This document shows positions 5,664 through 9,442 of a stretch of 9,442 bases of DNA, one piece after another. How positions within the stretch are numbered: position 1 is the stretch's first letter; each line of letters opens with the position of its first letter. The stretch covers positions 1 through 9,442 of the forward strand of contig CANQOD010000035.1 in NCBI GenBank assembly GCA_947625395.1, given 5' to 3'. Both the position numbers and the translations under genes were made by a program. Origin of the DNA: an uncultured Bacilli bacterium (GTDB lineage: Bacteria; Bacillota_I; Bacilli_A; RF39; UBA660). Below the pieces are notes generated by a model. That model saw only the letters and a program-made list of their open reading frames with translations. It did not search any database and was not told the DNA's origin.

Positions 5664-5712
5664 AATAAAAATCTCCTTTCTACCTCTTATATGGGAGCAG
5701 GAGATTTTTTTT
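5664..5712 (-). terminator. Hairpin: terminator of upstream gene and mask of the sigG ribosome site
   Basis: On the minus strand an 11-bp perfect stem (5709-5699 with 5677-5667) encloses a 21-base loop and is followed by ATTTT. A mismatch and two more A-T pairs extend the base. The 3' arm is AGGAGATTTTT, the core of the sigG Shine-Dalgarno sequence. As DNA it is a rho-independent terminator for the lipoprotein gene ending at 5722. As RNA it would hide the sigG ribosome site. It mirrors the ribosome-site-occluding leader hairpin known for B. subtilis sigG. Confidence 0.8.
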
Positions 5713-5716
5713 ATTC
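5687..5716 (-). promoter_or_regulatory. Candidate sigma-F/sigma-G promoter of sigG, nested in the hairpin
   Basis: On the minus strand, GAATA (5716-5712) is a perfect sigma-G -35 (GMATR). CATATAA (5693-5687) resembles the -10 CATNHTA with one clear mismatch; the gap is 18 bases. Transcripts would start near base 5680 with a leader of about 17 bases and lack the 5' arm of the hairpin. A sigma-A promoter does not fit, as the matching -35 would be ATAAAA. Confidence 0.5.
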
Positions 5717-5721
5717 ATTTT

Positions 5722-6390
5722 TTAACAACCATTGCGGTCACAAACTTCACTATTCAATTGAATAAGCGCATTTTCATAAAGCATTTCTAACTCTTCTTCC
5801 TGTTGATTGGTTAATTTTTGGTAAGGGTCTTTTTGACTTTCAACTGTTCCAGTATGGACTTCAAGGATGTTTCCGTCTTTGACAAAAATAACGGTAGGAA
5901 AATAAATCCGTTTGATATCCTTGTTGTTTAATCCAGTATAACTTGGTAAATAATTATTTAAAAGCGACAACATCTCTTGGTATTCTTTTGTTCCCTCTTG
6001 GTCCACTACAATCTTTCCTTGGGCATCTAAATGTTTTTCATCGCGAATAGATTTGGCGTTCAAATAATAGAAAGGTTGTTCTTCTAAAACATCTAATAAA
6101 ACGGGCAAAGCGTTTCTACACCAAGGACACTCTGGAAATCCTAAATAAATGACGCCGGTTCCTGTTTTTAACAGTTCGACAATTTCTGAAGCTGTTTTAT
6201 ATTGGACATTTGTTTTTTCATCTAAATCTAGAGGTAAATAGGTTTTTCCACTTTCTGTTTTTTGTCCATTCAGCTGTTCATATTCCTCTTGAAATTTCTT
6301 TTCTTCTTTAGAAAGAGTGTTCTTCTCACAACCAACGAGGAAGAAGAAACAAGTTATGAGGCTGAATAAAACAAAGATTTTCTTTTTCAT
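5722..6390 (-). CDS. Thioredoxin-fold lipoprotein (bacteriocin transport accessory-like)
   Basis: A 222-residue exported protein. A lipoprotein signal (KKKIF, hydrophobic core, lipobox LVGC) makes Cys21 the lipidated residue. A helical linker leads to a thioredoxin fold with active site C88-P-W-C91 in YLGFPECPWCRNALPVLL, and a cis-proline motif YFPTVIFVKDG (163-173). This FPxCPWCRNxxP form is typical of Gram-positive thiol proteins annotated as bacteriocin transport accessory proteins; it likely does dithiol-disulfide exchange on the outer face of the membrane. No bacteriocin genes are nearby. Oddly, the C-terminus ends VCDRNGC, giving a second cysteine pair (217, 222). ATG 6390 has AAAAGGAG upstream. 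It has its own sigma-A promoter starting just after the pseudouridine synthase gene, and ends at the sigG hairpin. Confidence 0.85.
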   Translation of the reverse strand: MKKKIFVLFSLITCFFFLVGCEKNTLSKEEKKFQEEYEQLNGQKTESGKTYLPLDLDEKTNVQYKTASEIVELLKTGTGVIYLGFPECPWCRNALPVLLDVLEEQPFYYLNAKSIRDEKHLDAQGKIVVDQEGTKEYQEMLSLLNNYLPSYTGLNNKDIKRIYFPTVIFVKDGNILEVHTGTVESQKDPYQKLTNQQEEELEMLYENALIQLNSEVCDRNGC

Positions 6391-6410
6391 CTTGTACTCC
6401 TTTTTCTTTT

Positions 6411-6439
6411 ATTATAAAAAATGATTGTCTTCTCGTAAA
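6411..6439 (-). promoter_or_regulatory. Sigma-A promoter of the thioredoxin-fold lipoprotein gene
   Basis: On the minus strand, -35 TTTACG (6439-6434, 4/6), a 17-base spacer and -10 TATAAT (6416-6411, perfect). It begins 4 bases after the upstream gene's stop, with no terminator between, so read-through from the pseudouridine synthase gene is also likely. The predicted leader is about 14 bases. Confidence 0.75.
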
Positions 6440-6443
6440 GTTT

Positions 6444-7283
6444 CTATTTTAAAATTGTCTTAAAATCTTTAGGAACTTTCGATTCAAATTGGAATTTCTG
6501 TTTCGTGATGGGATGAATCAGAACCAGTTTATTGGCATGTAAATAAAGACGAGAAGCTTTTTTAGAGGCGCCATATTTGGAATCACCTACAATAGTAAGT
6601 CCTATATGGGCAAGACTTGCACGGATTTGATTCTTTCGTCCTGTATCCAAGGAAATAGAAAGGAGGGATTTTCCTTGATGGGTCTGAATGCATCGATAAT
6701 GAGTCACTGCGAGTTGTCCTTTTCCGTTTGGCACTACATACATTTTATAATCTTTTCCCTCTTTTAAAGAAAAACGCAATGTTTCTTGTTCTTTAGCAAT
6801 GCCTTCTACGACTGCAACATAACTACGCTCTTTTACCAGTTGATTCCAATTTTCTTGAAGAAGCCGTTTTAAGCGTTCATTCTTGACAAACACTAAAACC
6901 CCTGAAGTTTCTCGGTCCAATCGATGTAAGATGAACAGTTTTTCTCCTCTTCCTCTTTCTGTTAGAAACTGTCGCATCAGATGATAAGCTGTCTTTTCTT
7001 TTTCCTTTTCTGTTCCAATTGATAAAAGTCCACTGGGTTTATCAATCACTAAGAAGTCTTGATTTTCAAAAAGAATCGGAAGTGCACTGTGTTTATGCGT
7101 TTTATTTTCTTTGTGAATTTCGATTTGACTTCCCTTTGATACAACAAAATCATATTGTGTGATTGGTTGATGATTGACATAGACACAACCACTTTTTAAA
7201 TAATTCTTCACTTTCTTTTTAGAATAATCTTGATAAAGAACATATAACTGTTCTAATAAAGGTCCGCTTTGTTTTACTTCCAT
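6444..7283 (-). CDS. RluA-family RNA pseudouridine synthase with S4 domain
   Basis: A 279-residue enzyme that should convert specific uridines in rRNA or tRNA to pseudouridine in the cytosol. An S4-like RNA-binding domain is at about residues 7-57 (KKKVKNYLKSGCVYVNHQP). The catalytic domain shows FLVIDKPSGLLS (77-88), the hallmark FILHRLDRETSGVLVF (117-132) with nucleophile Asp123, SLDTGRKNQIRASLAHIG (211-228) and RLYLHANKLVLIHP (245-258). The site specificity cannot be read from sequence. The frame extends 35 codons further to 7388, but that part overlaps a promoter and terminator; ATG 7283, with AAAGGA upstream, is the right start. It is flanked by a sulfotransferase gene behind a terminator and by a lipoprotein gene that it probably reads into. 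Confidence 0.92.
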   Translation of the reverse strand: MEVKQSGPLLEQLYVLYQDYSKKKVKNYLKSGCVYVNHQPITQYDFVVSKGSQIEIHKENKTHKHSALPILFENQDFLVIDKPSGLLSIGTEKEKEKTAYHLMRQFLTERGRGEKLFILHRLDRETSGVLVFVKNERLKRLLQENWNQLVKERSYVAVVEGIAKEQETLRFSLKEGKDYKMYVVPNGKGQLAVTHYRCIQTHQGKSLLSISLDTGRKNQIRASLAHIGLTIVGDSKYGASKKASRLYLHANKLVLIHPITKQKFQFESKVPKDFKTILK

Positions 7284-7310
7284 TTGAATCGTCCTTTCTT
7301 TTTTAGTTTG

Positions 7311-7339
7311 AGTGTAGAAAACTTTTAAAATTTTGTCAA
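7311..7339 (-). promoter_or_regulatory. Sigma-A promoter of the pseudouridine synthase gene
   Basis: On the minus strand, -35 TTGACA (7339-7334, perfect), a 17-base spacer and -10 TACACT (7316-7311, 4/6). The start near base 7304 gives a leader of about 21 bases to ATG 7283 and excludes the upstream in-frame start at 7388. Its -35 overlaps the T tail of the preceding terminator. Confidence 0.75.
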
Positions 7340-7373
7340 ATAAAAAGTAAACTCTTTTTATCGGTTTACTTTT
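7338..7373 (-). terminator. Intrinsic terminator of the arylsulfotransferase gene
   Basis: A 10-bp perfect stem AAAAGTAAAC/GTTTACTTTT (7373-7364 with 7352-7343) encloses an 11-base loop. On the minus strand it is followed by TATTT after the T-rich end of the stem. It lies 7 bases past the stop codon of the sulfotransferase gene. Confidence 0.85.
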
Positions 7374-7380
7374 CAACTTT

Positions 7381-9045
7381 TTATTCAAATAAGAATCCTT
7401 TTAAATCATATTTGAATACGCGGTATGCATATTTCTTCGCTGTATAACTAAATTCACGAATAAGAACACCATTTTGGTCATATTCATCATAACAATGACT
7501 CATACCTGAACTCGTCACATAGTTACTTCCTACTTCTTGAATATTGCTGACAATACTAGAATATGGCACTGCGAATTTTTTGACTAATTGGTAAGTCTTT
7601 TTATTTTCATCTACAACGTATTCATAATAGTAAGAATTCTCTCCTTTATCATAAGTGCCTGTTCCTGGATAATTTTTCCAATCAAAATTAGGTCTAGTTC
7701 GAGCACCTTGGTAATTGTTATTATAGAATATCAACGTATAGACACCATCTTCTTGTCGACTATGTTTATGATAGGTCACAGAATGTTCTCCAGCCATATC
7801 GACAAAGTCTCCGTCTTTCTGTAGTAATAAACTTTCATATTGGGTTCCTTTAACGACAGAAGAATCTCCAATTAAATAGCGAATCTTAGCTTCTTTTGTA
7901 AACGCATTTTCTAGATAAATAACAAGACTTAACTCACGAGAATTAAGAATCAAATCATTTCCTACAACTTGAAGACTATTCAGATGTAACCAATCTAGTT
8001 CATCTCCACCATAAGTATTCTTCTCTGGTTTTACAGCATTTTGATAAAATTCTTTTAAAAATTTGGTCATATCAATGGTCTTGGTTACTTTTCCAGTTTC
8101 AAGATTGAGCGCTAGTACTTCATCTTCGATGGTCTCTTTTCCCTCTTTATTGACCAATACTACAAGTTGATGATTGGCTTCATCATACACATAATCATGA
8201 TGCATTTCATAGCCTTTGATGGAATAAAATTTTTCAATTTTACCGAGTCGATTCACTTGAATAAATCCATTTTTTGAATAGCTATAAAGAAGCGTATCAT
8301 CTACTTCGATAATGCGGTCACCGCGATAACCTTTTAAGACAAGTTCATTTCTTAACACACCATCATTGTCAAATAAATAGATATTAGAATTATAAGCTTT
8401 ATCATGTCCTAATACTGCATAAAGACCATCACTTAAAGCTTCTTTGCTCGTGCCCTCTTTGACTTCCATTTGGGTATCAATGTTTGTTAGGGCTTTGGTT
8501 TTTACAGTGATTCTTTTGGTGGCGATGACTTTTCCTTGTTGATTTTTCAAGGTTAAGGTGAGCCAGTTTGTTTTCCCTGGAATGAATCCAATTAATTGAT
8601 AAGCATACTCTTTTGTATCCGATACTTGTTTTAAAGTCCGAGAAAACGTATTGTATCCATCTGTTTGAATACTATAAGAAAGCTGTAAATTTTCTTCTTC
8701 TCCTTGGAATGCTAAATAGTAAGATAGACTTCCCGTTCCAAACGGATTATAGATGAAAAGTGGCTTTTCAAACGTGTAAGTATTCTTTTCTTCGAGCGCT
8801 AAAATTTTTTCCTCAATGACTTGTTGATAAGTAGAGGTAAAAACAGAAATACTGTCACTCTTTTTCACTTCCATCACTTCATCATTATTTTTGTCCTCCA
8901 CAATCTCTACTTGCTTGGTCAAATAGTCATGATTATGTGCAAGTTCTTTCTTTTCATTGCGATTAATTAGGTATAATATGGCAGTTGCTGCTAAAAATAT
9001 AACTAGTACAACAATAATTTTTTTAACTGGTAATTTTGTATTCAT
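7381..9045 (-). CDS. Membrane-anchored arylsulfate sulfotransferase (ASST/AssT family)
   Basis: A 554-residue protein of the arylsulfotransferase family, which moves sulfate from one phenolic sulfate ester to another phenol without PAPS. An N-terminal anchor (about 9-27, VKKIIVVLVIFLAATAILYL region) puts it outside the cell. A beta-rich N-terminal domain (about 85-185) precedes the propeller. Residues matching the E. coli active site are visible: GYEMHHDYVYD (His282/283), DWLHLNSL (His354), NSRELS (Arg370) and GEHSV (His421, the likely sulfated histidine). NNNYQGARTRPNF and SSGMSHCYDEYD are also family-like. ATG 9045 follows AAGGAGG at 5 bases; the frame extends to 9105 but that start has no ribosome site. 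Unlike the E. coli enzyme, which needs a disulfide, it has one cysteine (518). It is monocistronic, with a terminator after it. Substrates are unknown. Confidence 0.9.
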   Translation of the reverse strand: MNTKLPVKKIIVVLVIFLAATAILYLINRNEKKELAHNHDYLTKQVEIVEDKNNDEVMEVKKSDSISVFTSTYQQVIEEKILALEEKNTYTFEKPLFIYNPFGTGSLSYYLAFQGEEENLQLSYSIQTDGYNTFSRTLKQVSDTKEYAYQLIGFIPGKTNWLTLTLKNQQGKVIATKRITVKTKALTNIDTQMEVKEGTSKEALSDGLYAVLGHDKAYNSNIYLFDNDGVLRNELVLKGYRGDRIIEVDDTLLYSYSKNGFIQVNRLGKIEKFYSIKGYEMHHDYVYDEANHQLVVLVNKEGKETIEDEVLALNLETGKVTKTIDMTKFLKEFYQNAVKPEKNTYGGDELDWLHLNSLQVVGNDLILNSRELSLVIYLENAFTKEAKIRYLIGDSSVVKGTQYESLLLQKDGDFVDMAGEHSVTYHKHSRQEDGVYTLIFYNNNYQGARTRPNFDWKNYPGTGTYDKGENSYYYEYVVDENKKTYQLVKKFAVPYSSIVSNIQEVGSNYVTSSGMSHCYDEYDQNGVLIREFSYTAKKYAYRVFKYDLKGFLFE

Positions 9046-9108
9046 AAATGCCTCCTTACTTATAATATAATCATCTTTTGTGAAAATTTTATGAAATAGG
9101 TCCATTTT

Positions 9109-9219
9109 ATGAAAAAACTTGCTTTTTTTGCTAGATTTTGGTATTTTAATACTGCAATGGAAGAAAAAAGTTTTGTTTTTATCATTTTTTCTCTTGCATA
9201 TACATTCATTTTATTGTAG
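9109..9219 (+). CDS. Doubtful 36-residue membrane peptide
   Basis: A small open frame in the gap between the divergent sulfotransferase gene and the tRNA cluster. It starts MKKLAFFARFWYF and ends with a hydrophobic stretch SFVFIIFSLAYTFILL (21-36) that could span the membrane. The ribosome site is weak (TAGG, 8 bases before ATG). Its 3' end overlaps the tRNA promoter. A T-rich gap gives Phe/Leu-rich frames by chance, so this may not be a gene. The rest of the gap (9046-9243) shows nothing else. Confidence 0.15.
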   Translation: MKKLAFFARFWYFNTAMEEKSFVFIIFSLAYTFILL

Positions 9220-9222
9220 AAT
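9194..9222 (+). promoter_or_regulatory. Probable promoter of the tRNA-Ile-Asn-Glu cluster
   Basis: -35 TTGCAT (9194-9199, 3/6), a 17-base spacer and -10 TAGAAT (9217-9222, 5/6). The predicted start near 9229 is about 15 bases before tRNA-Ile, the same spacing as at the tRNA-Val gene. Confidence 0.55.
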
Positions 9223-9243
9223 TGTAGTTGTCAACGAAAAAAT

Positions 9244-9320
<77 letters not shown>

Positions 9321-9326
9321 TGTTGT

Positions 9327-9403
9327 GCCTCAATAGCTCAGTCGGTTAGAGCACTTGACTGTTAATCAAGGGGTCCTAGGTTCGAGCCCTAGTTGAGGCG
9401 CCA
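9327..9403 (+). tRNA. tRNA-Asn (anticodon GUU)
   Basis: A full cloverleaf with acceptor stem gcctcaa/ttgaggc, anticodon stem cttga/tcaag and loop CTGTTAA giving anticodon GTT (9361-9363). The T arm is ctagg/cctag, the discriminator is G as expected for Asn, and CCA is encoded. A run of eight T follows before the next tRNA. Confidence 0.98.
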
Positions 9404-9411
9404 TTTTTTTT

Positions 9412-9442
9412 GGCCAGTTGGTGAAGTGGCTTAACACACTGC
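9412..9442 (+). tRNA. tRNA-Glu, 5' part only (probable)
   Basis: The window ends inside a third tRNA. GGCCAGTTGGTGAAGTGG followed by CTTAACACACTGC matches the acceptor, D arm and start of the anticodon stem typical of Bacillota tRNA-Glu (UUC). The anticodon is outside the window, so the identity is by resemblance only. Confidence 0.7.

Noticed and set aside
7284..7388. N-terminal extension of the pseudouridine synthase frame to 7388
   Set aside because: The extra 35 codons overlap the promoter TTGACA-17-TACACT and the upstream gene's terminator, have no ribosome site, and precede the normal domain start; ATG 7283 has AAAGGA.
5722..9045. The thiol lipoprotein as a DsbL-like partner of the arylsulfotransferase
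   Set aside because: The sulfotransferase has only one cysteine and so no internal disulfide to form. The genes are also separated by a terminator and another gene.
9046..9105. Upstream start of the sulfotransferase at 9105
   Set aside because: There is no ribosome site at 9105, while ATG 9045 has AAGGAGG and leaves a normal membrane anchor at the N-terminus.

Overview
The window looks like the chromosome of an AT-rich, endospore-forming Bacillota, most likely a Bacilli-type lineage and probably a host-associated or gut one. The evidence is the Bacillus-like sporulation genes (sigG, ylmC, yunB, yutH), other Bacilli family proteins (YutD, DUF1292, a GSP13-like S1 protein), strong AGGAGG-type ribosome binding sites and consensus sigma-A promoters. 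The standard code seems to apply: the tryptophan codons I checked are TGG, and TGA ends yunB. I see no prophage, transposon, CRISPR array or resistance gene.

Left edge (1-822): a tRNA-Val gene on the minus strand with its own promoter. Upstream of it, a small S1-domain RNA-binding protein (minus) and a Nfu-type Fe-S scaffold protein (plus) are transcribed from back-to-back promoters. nfu runs convergently into yutH with a 6-base overlap.

Middle (817-5716, all minus): yutH (spore-coat kinase-like) behind a possible sigma-E promoter; a two-gene unit of a DUF1292 protein and an unrecognised 450-residue coiled-coil protein, with a sigma-A-like promoter and a clean terminator; and a tight sporulation cluster sigG-ylmC-yunB-yutD. 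sigG starts with TTG. Its Shine-Dalgarno sequence is one arm of an 11-bp hairpin, and a sigma-F/G-like promoter lies between the hairpin arms. Read-through RNA from upstream should therefore be terminated or translationally masked, while RNA started in the loop should be free to be translated.

Right part (5722-9045, minus): a thioredoxin-fold lipoprotein, an RluA-family pseudouridine synthase and a membrane-anchored arylsulfate sulfotransferase, each separated by a promoter or terminator. The right edge (9194-9442, plus) is a tRNA cluster Ile(GAU)-Asn(GUU)-Glu (the last one partial).

The core theme is sporulation. sigG would drive late forespore expression, while yunB and yutH would act in the mother cell. 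The S1 protein, Nfu, pseudouridine synthase and tRNAs are housekeeping. No wholly new multi-gene system is evident. The best leads are the sigG leader switch, the unknown coiled-coil protein paired with DUF1292, and the single-cysteine sulfotransferase.
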